A stretch of 64,000 nt of DNA from Lewinellaceae bacterium (GTDB lineage Bacteria; Bacteroidota; Bacteroidia; Chitinophagales; Saprospiraceae). Location of the stretch: contig JACJXX010000002.1 of the NCBI GenBank assembly GCA_020636435.1, forward strand, positions 3,782,001-3,846,000, written 5' to 3'. A program made the position numbers and the translations under genes. Within the stretch, counting starts at the first letter, position 1, and each line of letters opens with the position of its first letter. Positions 43,032-51,001 of this stretch are shown here, in pieces. The notes below the pieces were generated by a model that saw only the letters and a program-made list of their open reading frames with translations, had not been told where the DNA came from and searched no databases.

Positions 43032-45161
43032 ATGACCCCTTCCGCCGCCAAGCAGGCGCTCAAAAAATACTTCGGATACGATAGTTTCCGCCCCATGCAG
43101 GCCGAGATCATCGAACGAATCTACCAGGGCGGGGACAGCTTGGTGCTCATGCCCACCGGCGGAGGCAAGTCGGTCTGTTACCAGATACCGGCCATCACCT
43201 TGCCCGGCACGGCGGTAGTCGTCTCCCCACTCATCTCGCTGATGAAAGACCAGGTGGAAGGGCTGCTCGCCACCGGCGCCCGCGCCGCCTTCCTGAACAG
43301 CAGCCTGGATGATGGGGAGCAACGGCGGGTAGAAGATAATTTCTTCAAGGGAGAGCTGGACCTGCTCTACGTCTCCCCCGAAAAGCTGGTTTCCCAAAAC
43401 TTCATGCCCCTTCTGAAGCGGGCGGCGGTCAACCTCTTCGCCATCGACGAAGCCCACTGCATCTCTTCCTGGGGGCACGACTTCCGGCCGGAATACACCC
43501 AAATGCGGTTTCTAAAGGGAGAATTCAAAGACGTGCCGGTCATTGCCCTCACTGCCACAGCCGACAAGCTCACCCGCAAAGACATCATCAGCCAGCTGAG
43601 GCTGCAATCGCCCAAGACCTTCGTCGCCTCCTTCGACCGCCCCAACCTCAGCCTGGAGGTGCGCCCCGGCCAGAAACGGCGCGAGCAGATCATCCGCTTC
43701 ATTCAAAAGCACCCCAAGCAGCCGGGCATCGTCTACTGCCTCAGCCGGCGCAGCACCGAAGAGCTGGCGGAAAAGCTGCGCGACGCCGGCATCGGCGCCG
43801 CCCACTACCACGCCGGCATGAACGCCGACGAGCGCACCCAGGTGCAGGAAGATTTTATCAACGACAACACCCCGGTGATCTGCGCCACGGTGGCCTTCGG
43901 CATGGGCATCGACAAGTCGAACGTGCGCTGGGTCATCCATTACAACCTGCCGAAAAACATCGAAAGCTACTACCAGGAGATCGGGCGGGCGGGGCGCGAC
44001 GGGGCGAAGGCGGATACGCTGCTGTTCTACAGCTACCAGGATGTGATGATGCTGGAAGACATCCTGAAAAAGAACGAAAGCGACCTGCTCGACGTCAAGA
44101 TCGCCAAGCTGGAGCGCATGCGGCAGTACGCCGAAGCGGTGGGATGCCGGCGGCGCATCCTGCTCAGCTATTTCAGCGAAGACGTGCAGCAGGATTGCGG
44201 CAATTGCGACATCTGCAAAAACCCGCCCAAGGCCTTCGACGGCACCGTCATCGCCCAGAAGGCCCTCTCCGCCATCTACCGCCTGCGCCAAAGCGTGGGC
44301 ATGACCACGGTGATCGACGTGCTGCGCGGCTCCGGCAAAAAGGAGATTTTCGAGCGCGGATTCCAAAACGTCAAGACCTACGGCGCCGGCCGCGACATCC
44401 CCTTCCTGGAATGGCAGCACTACCTGCTGCAACTGCTCAACTACGGCTACATCGAGATCGCCCACGACCAACACGGAGCGGTGAAGCTCACCCCCGCCAG
44501 CCAGCGGGTTTTGTTTGAGAACGAGGCGGTGCAACTGGTGCGCTTCGCCACCATCAAGGAGCGGCAGGAGGTGGAAAAGGCTCGGGCCAAGCAGAGCGCC
44601 AAGCCCCAGCGCGTGCGCGACGAACTCTTCGAAAAACTGCGGCAACTGCGCAAGCAACTGGCGCAGGAGCGCGGCGTGCCGCCCTACATCGTGTTCAACG
44701 ACGCCACCCTCGAAGAGATGGCCGCCACCCGCCCCATGACCGACGAGGAGATGAAAAACGTCAACGGGGTCGGCGAGCGAAAGCTGCAGCTCTACGGCAG
44801 CTACTTCATCGACGCCATCATCGAATTCGTGGGGCCGGCGGGCAGCCACGGCAACGCCTCCACCTATCAGGTCACCTACGAAATGTACCAGCGGGGGCTG
44901 AGCGTAGAGGAGATCGCCCGCAAACGGCAGATCAGCCCGTCTACCATCTACTCCCACCTGGCGGTGCTCTACGAACAGGGCCACGACGTCGCCCTGGAAG
45001 AAATGGTCAGCCCGGCGGAGGTGGACAAGGTGCTGAAATGCCTGCGCTACCTGCAGGAACCCTACAAACTGAAAGACATCTTCGACTACCTGGGGGAACA
45101 GGTGCCCTACCACCGAATCCGCCTGGCGCTGGCATACGGAAAGCGGGAAAAACAGACTTGA
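43032..45161 (+). CDS. recQ: ATP-dependent DNA helicase RecQ
   Basis: 709 residues. Helicase motifs: Walker A PTGGGKS (about 41-47), VVVSPLISLMKDQ, DEAHCISSWGHDFRPEY, ALTATA, and motif VI EIGRAGRDG. The RQC zinc site is CGNCDIC near 392-398, and an HRDC domain follows (about 530-605). A further C-terminal helix-turn-helix (about 620-705, MYQRGLSVEEIARKRQISPSTIYSHL) is the Bacteroidota extension. It unwinds recombination intermediates and stalled forks. The direct upstream AAATC repeats leave little room for a conventional ribosome site, as usual in this phylum. Confidence 0.97.
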   Translation: MTPSAAKQALKKYFGYDSFRPMQAEIIERIYQGGDSLVLMPTGGGKSVCYQIPAITLPGTAVVVSPLISLMKDQVEGLLATGARAAFLNSSLDDGEQRRVEDNFFKGELDLLYVSPEKLVSQNFMPLLKRAAVNLFAIDEAHCISSWGHDFRPEYTQMRFLKGEFKDVPVIALTATADKLTRKDIISQLRLQSPKTFVASFDRPNLSLEVRPGQKRREQIIRFIQKHPKQPGIVYCLSRRSTEELAEKLRDAGIGAAHYHAGMNADERTQVQEDFINDNTPVICATVAFGMGIDKSNVRWVIHYNLPKNIESYYQEIGRAGRDGAKADTLLFYSYQDVMMLEDILKKNESDLLDVKIAKLERMRQYAEAVGCRRRILLSYFSEDVQQDCGNCDICKNPPKAFDGTVIAQKALSAIYRLRQSVGMTTVIDVLRGSGKKEIFERGFQNVKTYGAGRDIPFLEWQHYLLQLLNYGYIEIAHDQHGAVKLTPASQRVLFENEAVQLVRFATIKERQEVEKARAKQSAKPQRVRDELFEKLRQLRKQLAQERGVPPYIVFNDATLEEMAATRPMTDEEMKNVNGVGERKLQLYGSYFIDAIIEFVGPAGSHGNASTYQVTYEMYQRGLSVEEIARKRQISPSTIYSHLAVLYEQGHDVALEEMVSPAEVDKVLKCLRYLQEPYKLKDIFDYLGEQVPYHRIRLALAYGKREKQT

Positions 45162-45360
45162 CAAGTTTCCGCTGTCTCCCAATGGAAAAACTTGTTAAGT
45201 CTACTCCCTGTTTCCGCAAGCTCCCACTAGAAAAACTTGTTAAGCCTTGCCAGACCCAATAGCTTTATCCGGCTCACGAGGCTAAGGCAATCGCATGAAA
45301 TATGCTTTGACCCCGAAGCGGGTCAAACGTCTATAGAACTACCCGCATATTTAAATTTTC

Positions 45361-45410
45361 GACCTCGCAGAGGTCGTACAAACGGGTGGATGTACGACCT
45401 CTGCGAGGTC
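45361..45410. repeat. Perfect 20-bp inverted repeat downstream of recQ
   Basis: GACCTCGCAGAGGTCGTACA (45361-45380) and its exact complement (45391-45410) flank a 10-base loop. No T-tract follows, so a conventional terminator is uncertain. In the same gap two imperfect 34-base direct repeats, each ending GAAAAACTTGTTAAG, occur at about 45167-45199 and 45211-45244. Confidence 0.88.
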
Positions 45411-45442
45411 GGGAGGGGCTTAAAACATCATTTCCTATAAAC

Positions 45443-46999
45443 CAATATCATCGCCAAAAGCGATGGGTTATGAAATAAATAATATTTGAATCAGGCCTCC
45501 TTAGCCGGCCATTTTTGTTGCCCCCGTCCGGTTTATAGCTCCGATTTTCAAAATATCCTCAAATTCTTGCTGAATTATAATTGAGTTGGGACCGATTTCG
45601 AGGGTATTTAAAATGTCATGGAGGTATTTTTCCGCCCTAAAATAAGCCTTGATGTCCTGAATACTCACCGTTTCTTCATTCCACTGCGTTTTGGCTTGTT
45701 CCATTAATACTAGGGACACGTTGTCCATAAACAGGGATAACCCAACTGCATTGTCGACTTGCTGTTCCTTGACATTCTTAAAATCAGCCAAGCCAAAATA
45801 TTGCTTGGCGTCCCTAAAGTTGAATTCTATCTGGAACCTCAAAGAATAAAACCGGATAATGGTTGAAGCCTCCAAGGTTAAATCAGTAGAAAACAGCACA
45901 ACCCTTCCTGCCTTTTGCGTTACGAGGTTTATTTTAACAATGACAACTACATTGATCAAGCAAGGCATCTGTTTAGTCCATACGCCCTTTATCTGATAAA
46001 CCATGGTCCTGATGCCGCCTTCTGTAATGCTCTGGGTTAAATATTGCTCCGGGATATCCTGATAATCTATTTTGTCGCCGTACTTCTTGCGTCGGCCTTT
46101 GCCCGAATACGGCCCCTGATAAGGAAGGTATAAAGCCGTATTGCGGTTTAGTTTTGAAATCAGGCATAACCCAAACTGCTGGGCAACCAGGCAGCAAGTT
46201 TTATTGCCATAAGCCCCGTCGCCCACTACATACCGGATGCCTAAGCCAATGCCTTCTAAGAGGGGCAGGGCCAGGCCTAAGAGCAACTCAAAACTCTCAT
46301 ACAGCAAGCCTTGTTTCTTTACATTTTGCTTATTCTTGCTCCCTTTGGGCCGGCCGGCCTTGCGTTTTGCGCCTGAGCTTTGGCCGGCCTTGGCTTTGCT
46401 TTTCGAGCCTGCTTTGGCTTTCCCCTTTCTTTTCTTTTCCGGCTTGTTCGCCGGCTTGACGTTCTGCTTATGGCCTAACACAAAGGACTTTTCCTTTTTA
46501 GTGTCTACTATCGAAATGACATGGTTGCTAACTGAACGGATAACCCTTCCGGCTATGGAACTATAAAACCAATTGACGCCAAAGGTATGTTTGCCGGCCT
46601 TGCCTTTTACCGTCTCGTCCAAGGCTAAAATGTAGCGCATAGGGCAGGGGCTTTCCATATAGGCCGTGCGAAATAACAACACGTTGAGGGATAACCAATC
46701 CATGGAACAGGAAAAAAAACGCTGAATGCTTCGATAGCTGGCGCCTTTGTCCGTCCACCGAGATATGTTTTTCATCGTAACCCCTCCGGAGCTAATGCAA
46801 TAAATGCCTTTGATTATTTCAACCAATATGCCTACATTCGTTTCTAAAGCTGGGGCAAGCCCTTGTATCAATTGGGTTAGTTCTAGCATGGCGGAAATGG
46901 GTTGTTTTTTGTTTTTTTGGTCGAAAACTAAAGTAACAACCTTTTCCGCTTTTTTTATATGTCAACTTTTATCATCTACCGCTTTTGGCGATGATATTG
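45443..46999 (-). mobile_element. IS4-like insertion sequence with about 20-bp terminal inverted repeats
   Basis: CAATATCATCGCCAAAAGCG at 45443-45462 is matched by its exact complement at 46980-46999, giving an element of 1557 bases that carries one transposase. A clear target-site duplication was not found next to these ends, and the ends may extend a few bases. Flanking positions are the recQ downstream repeats and a double hairpin. Confidence 0.88.
45501..46889 (-). CDS. DDE transposase of the IS4 superfamily
   Basis: 462 residues. Catalytic residues: D91 in LALDETVKGK, D224 in VVGDGAYGNK and E355 in the YREK signature (Y348, R351, E355, K362). Between the first two aspartates is an unusual lysine-rich insertion (about 143-192) ending in GRPKGSKNK, an AT-hook-like motif. 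The frame is intact with no stop or frameshift, so the copy may be active. Confidence 0.9.
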   Translation of the reverse strand: MLELTQLIQGLAPALETNVGILVEIIKGIYCISSGGVTMKNISRWTDKGASYRSIQRFFSCSMDWLSLNVLLFRTAYMESPCPMRYILALDETVKGKAGKHTFGVNWFYSSIAGRVIRSVSNHVISIVDTKKEKSFVLGHKQNVKPANKPEKKRKGKAKAGSKSKAKAGQSSGAKRKAGRPKGSKNKQNVKKQGLLYESFELLLGLALPLLEGIGLGIRYVVGDGAYGNKTCCLVAQQFGLCLISKLNRNTALYLPYQGPYSGKGRRKKYGDKIDYQDIPEQYLTQSITEGGIRTMVYQIKGVWTKQMPCLINVVVIVKINLVTQKAGRVVLFSTDLTLEASTIIRFYSLRFQIEFNFRDAKQYFGLADFKNVKEQQVDNAVGLSLFMDNVSLVLMEQAKTQWNEETVSIQDIKAYFRAEKYLHDILNTLEIGPNSIIIQQEFEDILKIGAINRTGATKMAG

Positions 47000-47021
47000 T
47001 AGTATGATATTGCCTCTTTAT

Positions 47022-47061
47022 GGGCTGCCCAAGGCAGCCCTCGCGGGCCTTGGAGGCCCGC
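47022..47061. repeat. Two consecutive GC hairpins next to the IS element
   Basis: GGGCTGCCCAAGGCAGCCC (47022-47040) is directly followed by GCGGGCCTTGGAGGCCCGC (47043-47061). Each is a near-perfect stem. No T-run follows, so they resemble extragenic palindromes more than terminators. Confidence 0.8.
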
Positions 47062-47200
47062 GCTCCTGTTAAGTTAACAAAGTAGTATTGTATTAGCTCA
47101 CAAGACGAAAATCCTTTGAATCTGCGTTATCCCTGCCGACCCACGCCAGCCTGCCTGGAAGTATGGCAGGCGGGCGCAGGCGTTCGTGTTCTATCTGAAT

Positions 47201-48598
47201 TCACCCCAGCAACGTCTTATGCGCCGCATCCAGAATAGCCCGCACTTCCGCCGAATCGGGCGCCTGCGCGTACACCCGCAGCACCGGCTCCGTGCCGGAG
47301 GGGCGGATCATCACCCAGCGGCTGCCGCCGAAAATGAACTTATACCCGTCGATGTCTTCGACAGACTCAACGTTATACTTGCCGAAGGCAGGGTAGGCAT
47401 TTTCCTTGCACTTCCTGATGATGGCCTGCTTTTTCTCTTCCGTCAGGTGAAGGTCGTCGCGGTCATAAGCAAACGGGCCGACCAAATCGTAGACCTCCTG
47501 AATCAGTTCCCGCAGAGACTTGCCGGTTTTGGCCATGAATTCCATGATCGTCAGGCCGATCCAGATGCCGTCCCGCTCGGGGATGTGGCCCTTCACTGCC
47601 AGGCCGCCGGACTCTTCGCCGCCCACGATCACATCCTCTTCGGCCATGATCTCGGCGATGTACTTGAAGCCAATCGGGGTCACCTGGTACTCCAGCCCGT
47701 AGTGTTCGGCCAGCTCCTTCATTTTCTCTGTTACCGAGAAAGTGATGATCACCTTGCCCGTTTCCTTTTTGTAGCCCCGCATGTAGAGCAGCAGCAGCAG
47801 CAGGATGTGGTGCGAGTCTACGAAGTTGCCCTCCGAATCGTACATGCCGATGCGGTCGGCGTCGCCGTCGTTGGCAATGCCGATGTCGATCCTGCCGTTG
47901 TCTTTGATCAGTTGGGAGAACTCCAGGAGGTTGCGGTGGATGGGCTCCGGCGCCTGCCCCATGAAGGAAGGGTTGTAATCGCAGTGCAGGAGGGTGGCGT
48001 TGGGGAAGAGCTTGCGCATGGCATTCTGGCCGGCGCCGTACATGGCGTCATAGCCGATCCCGATGCCCGATTTTCGAATGGCATCCAGATCAAAGCTCTG
48101 AGCGATGTGCTCCAGGTAAATCTCCTCCAGGCCTACATATTCCAGCAAGCCCTTTTCTTCCATTTCTTCCAGGCTGGCCAGCTCGACGGTTGGCTTTTCC
48201 GGGACTTCCTCCTCCACTTCCGCCACCTGGGAGGGCACCATGGGGCCGCCCAGTTTGGATTTCAGTTTATAACCACTATAAGAAGGAGGGTTGTGGCTGG
48301 CGGTGATGACCACGCCGAGATCCGAGTTGGTTTTCACCACACCCAGGGAGACCATTGGGGTTGACACAAAGCCCCGGGCGAGTTTCACCTTAAACCCGAA
48401 GGCGCCGAATACCCGGGCGGCAGTCTCGGCAAATAGCTGCCCTCCAAAACGGGTATCATGGCCAACGACGGCCTGGCTGGCGCCTTGTTTTTTCATCCAG
48501 CGGGCGGTACCTTCGGCAACCCGCCTTACGTTTTCAACGGTGTAATCCTCTGCGATGATGGCTCTCCAGCCATCGGTTCCAAACTTAATTTTACTCAT
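47201..48598 (-). CDS. Phosphoglucomutase/phosphomannomutase family phosphohexomutase
   Basis: 465 residues with the four signature sites: phosphoserine S101 (TASHNPPSYSGYK), metal-binding loop D244-G-D246-A-D248 (NDGDADRIG), sugar-binding GEESGG and phosphate-binding RPSGTEP. It interconverts hexose-1- and hexose-6-phosphates in the cytoplasm. GEES supports use of glucose or mannose but does not decide between them. If it accepts mannose-1-phosphate it would take the product of the GH130 phosphorylase into central metabolism; it is 38 kb away, so this is only a functional suggestion. Confidence 0.92.
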   Translation of the reverse strand: MSKIKFGTDGWRAIIAEDYTVENVRRVAEGTARWMKKQGASQAVVGHDTRFGGQLFAETAARVFGAFGFKVKLARGFVSTPMVSLGVVKTNSDLGVVITASHNPPSYSGYKLKSKLGGPMVPSQVAEVEEEVPEKPTVELASLEEMEEKGLLEYVGLEEIYLEHIAQSFDLDAIRKSGIGIGYDAMYGAGQNAMRKLFPNATLLHCDYNPSFMGQAPEPIHRNLLEFSQLIKDNGRIDIGIANDGDADRIGMYDSEGNFVDSHHILLLLLLYMRGYKKETGKVIITFSVTEKMKELAEHYGLEYQVTPIGFKYIAEIMAEEDVIVGGEESGGLAVKGHIPERDGIWIGLTIMEFMAKTGKSLRELIQEVYDLVGPFAYDRDDLHLTEEKKQAIIRKCKENAYPAFGKYNVESVEDIDGYKFIFGGSRWVMIRPSGTEPVLRVYAQAPDSAEVRAILDAAHKTLLG

Positions 48599-48677
48599 TC
48601 GATTTTATTATTTTTGGGCTTTGCCTTCCGGGCGGCCCTAAATTAGTAATTTGTCGGCATTTCAATAATAAGATATA

Positions 48678-49337
48678 GTGAAAGATACTTACCGCCACAA
48701 GGGAATGAGAAAGCAACTGGTTCAGGAACTGCGCCACAAAGGCATCAGCGAGGAACGGCTGCTTGCTTGCATAGGCGCCTTGCCCCGGCATTTTTTTATG
48801 GACGAAGCTTTTGAAGAATGGGCTTATAAAGACAAACCCTTCCCCATTGGCAATGAGCAAACCATTTCTCAGCCGTATACGGTGGCCTATCAGACCAGCC
48901 TTCTACAGATAAAAAAACGCGATAAGGTATTGGAAGTAGGCACGGGCTCCGGCTATCAGGCGGCACTGCTGGCCATGCTCGGCGCCCGGGTTTATACCAT
49001 CGAACGGCAGGAAGCCCTGTACGAAAAGGCCAAAACCCTGCTCTCTCAGCTCAAGTTGGGCAACATCCGCTGTTATTTGCGCGATGGCTACAAGGGCCTG
49101 CCCGAGTTTGCCCCCTTCGATAAAATCCTGGTAACGGCAGGCGCTCCGGAAATCCCGCAGCCTTTGCTGAAACAACTCGCCGTCGGAGGCATCATGGTAA
49201 TCCCCGTCGGCGAGCCGGTTCAGAAAATGCACCGCATTACCCGCATTTCAGAGGAGGAATACGGTGATGAGGTATTGGCCAATTTCCGCTTTGTCCCCCT
49301 GCTAAAGGGGCTCAACACAAAAAACAGAACCAAATAA
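48678..49337 (+). CDS. pcm: Protein-L-isoaspartate O-methyltransferase
   Basis: 219 residues. SAM-binding motif VLEVGTGSGYQAALLAML (about 76-93), the QTISQPYTVAYQTSLL block near 57-70 typical of PCMT, and later LVTAGAPEIPQPLLKQL. It methylates isoaspartyl residues so damaged proteins can be repaired. Starts 79 bases from the divergent phosphohexomutase gene. Length fits the family. Confidence 0.95.
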   Translation: MKDTYRHKGMRKQLVQELRHKGISEERLLACIGALPRHFFMDEAFEEWAYKDKPFPIGNEQTISQPYTVAYQTSLLQIKKRDKVLEVGTGSGYQAALLAMLGARVYTIERQEALYEKAKTLLSQLKLGNIRCYLRDGYKGLPEFAPFDKILVTAGAPEIPQPLLKQLAVGGIMVIPVGEPVQKMHRITRISEEEYGDEVLANFRFVPLLKGLNTKNRTK

Positions 49338-49389
49338 TTTCCGCACGGGGAGTTATACGCCACCGCCTGGATAAAAGTTGCGAAAAAAA

Positions 49390-49935
49390 TCAATCTATCC
49401 GGCGCCCCGGCGCGGTCCGGGAATCTACGGAGACCTTATTCACTTTTTTGAGGTCCACCAGCAGGCTGGCGTAGGCGCTGTTGTTGTCCACCTGCCATTT
49501 TTTGCCTTCATAGGTGACCATGCCGGAGCGGCGTTTCCATTCGGAGGCCAGCAGCACATAGCGGCCGTTCACCTTGGGGTTGGGGCCGAAGACGAGAAAG
49601 CGTTCCCGCCCGCCATCTTCAAAGCTGACGGCAAACCGGTCTTTTTCCGGCATAAACAACAAAACGCCCGGCGTGCCTTTGCGGATGACGACCTCTTCCA
49701 CCTGCCGGCCATCCACCATTTTGATCTCGCCGGATACGATCTCCGACCTGGAGCCGCTGAGTTCCCGGCGCATGAGGATGTCTTCGGAAAGATAGAACTG
49801 TATGCGTTTGAGTTCTTTTTCGCCCCACTGGTTTTGGCGGTACAACTGTTCGGTAAAGGGGCTGAGCGTCGGCCCGCAGGCGCTGAAGGCCAGCAGGAAC
49901 AAGCCGGCAAGCAGGGATAGTTTCACAGCTTTCAT
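49390..49935 (-). CDS. Predicted lipoprotein of unknown function
   Basis: 181 residues with the lipobox LLAFSAC (C20). The mature domain is beta-rich (GEIKMVDGRQVEEVVIRKGTPGVLL, FLVFGPNPKVNGRYVLLASEW) with a basic C-terminus. Convergent with pcm. No family recognised. Confidence 0.8.
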   Translation of the reverse strand: MKAVKLSLLAGLFLLAFSACGPTLSPFTEQLYRQNQWGEKELKRIQFYLSEDILMRRELSGSRSEIVSGEIKMVDGRQVEEVVIRKGTPGVLLFMPEKDRFAVSFEDGGRERFLVFGPNPKVNGRYVLLASEWKRRSGMVTYEGKKWQVDNNSAYASLLVDLKKVNKVSVDSRTAPGRRID

Positions 49936-50088
49936 TGTAGATCATTTTTTGGTTTGGTGACAAATTTTGCTCACAAACTTGAGCATTACCCGTCATAAAG
50001 TAAACACTTTGACGCTGTTTAGGGCCAGGGGTTAAGAGAGTTTAACCTGCATTAACGCATTTTAACTTATTTTTTATCCCGGCAAAGG

Positions 50089-50535
50089 TCAACCCCGCCG
50101 CTGCCGGAAAAAGGCTTTCATCAACGCACTGCACTCTTCCAGCAAAACGCCGTACTCTACCTGCGTGCGGGGGTGCAGCAAGCTCTTGCCGTGCAACATG
50201 AAGCCTCGCTTATCATCGGCAGCGCCGTAGACCAGCCTGCCCAATTGGGCCCACTGCAACGCGCCGGCGCACATCGCACAGGGCTCGAGCGTAACGAAAA
50301 GGGTGCAGTCCTGCAGGTACTTGCTGCCCAAATAGTTGGAGGCAGCAGTGAGCGCTAATATCTCGGCATGCGCCGTAACGTCGCGGAGTTGTTCAGTCTG
50401 GTTGTGGGCGCGGGCAATGACCTGGTTTTGGCACACCACCACTGCGCCTACCGGCACCTCTCCCCGTTCAAAAGCCGCTTCTGCTTCCTGCAGGGCTTGT
50501 TTCATGAAGTGTTCGTCGCTGAAAATGGTGAGCAT
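50089..50535 (-). CDS. tadA: tRNA-specific adenosine deaminase
   Basis: 148 residues from the ATG at 50535. Zinc-deaminase motifs: H56-A57-E58 (TAHAEI) and PCAMC at 85-89. It converts A34 to inosine in tRNA-Arg. A longer frame upstream adds 47 residues read from a palindrome (50641-50723) and is not supported; the chosen start begins directly with MLTIFSDEHFMKQAL, as in homologues. Confidence 0.93.
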   Translation of the reverse strand: MLTIFSDEHFMKQALQEAEAAFERGEVPVGAVVVCQNQVIARAHNQTEQLRDVTAHAEILALTAASNYLGSKYLQDCTLFVTLEPCAMCAGALQWAQLGRLVYGAADDKRGFMLHGKSLLHPRTQVEYGVLLEECSALMKAFFRQRRG

Positions 50536-50640
50536 GGTTGAGGGTTGTCTGTTGTTGGTTATTGGTTTCGGAGACGAACTGTCAAACAACCAACAACTAT
50601 TAACTGAGGAGCGGACATAATGCCAACTTAGGGCTTTGAT

Positions 50641-50723
50641 CCACCCCCCGCCCCCCGCCAGCGGGGGAGATTGCACCGCTAAACTCGGGAAAATGTCCCC
50701 CGCTGGCGGGGGTTAGGGGGTGG
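50641..50723. repeat. Second copy of the CCACCCCC palindrome
   Basis: It shares CCGCCAGCGGGGGA, AATGTCCCCCGCTGGCGG and GTTAGGGGGTGGA-type ends with the 38490-38598 element. It lies upstream of tadA within the 466-base gap 50536-51001, which also contains the guaB-proximal palindrome and promoter. Confidence 0.82.
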
Positions 50724-50857
50724 AATTTATGTGTAAAACCTATTATGCCCACGCCTCAACAATTAACTAAAGCCAGCACAAAGAACGGCAGAATTTCCCA
50801 TCCAGCCAAAGGAGGGAAAATCCAAAGTAGTGATTAAAAAATATCTTCATTGTTTGA

Positions 50858-50938
50858 GATCCGTAGTTGTAGTTCGTTCGTCAGCCTTGTCTTACGGGGA
50901 TGTTTTCCGGCTGATTTACTTCACCACAACTACGGATC
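50858..50938. repeat. Nested palindrome upstream of guaB
   Basis: Perfect 13-base arms GATCCGTAGTTGT (50858-50870) and ACAACTACGGATC (50926-50938) enclose a second stem TCAGCC/GGCTGA (50881-50886 and 50909-50914). The element ends 52 bases before the guaB -7 box. It could be a small mobile remnant or a binding site; no known riboswitch fold was recognised. Confidence 0.8.
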
Positions 50939-50990
50939 ATGAAGTTATTTTTTAAGAGAAGCCGCCTTTTCTTTTTGCAGTCAATTTGTA

Positions 50991-50998
50991 TACCTTTG
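50991..50998 (+). promoter_or_regulatory. guaB: -7 promoter box of guaB
   Basis: TACCTTTG matches the Bacteroidota TAnnTTTG box exactly and ends only three bases before the guaB start codon at 51002, so the transcript would be nearly leaderless if this start is right. TTTTTG at about 50972 could be the upstream element, with shorter than usual spacing. Confidence 0.5.
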
Positions 50999-51001
50999 CG
51001 C

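Noticed and set aside
47201..48598. Phosphohexomutase as part of the mannan operon
   Set aside because: The chemistry would fit, but it is 38 kb from the locus and beside pcm, so operon membership is not supported.
50858..50938. Purine riboswitch upstream of guaB
   Set aside because: The nested palindrome lacks the three-way junction and conserved core of known purine aptamers, and it lies upstream of the probable promoter.
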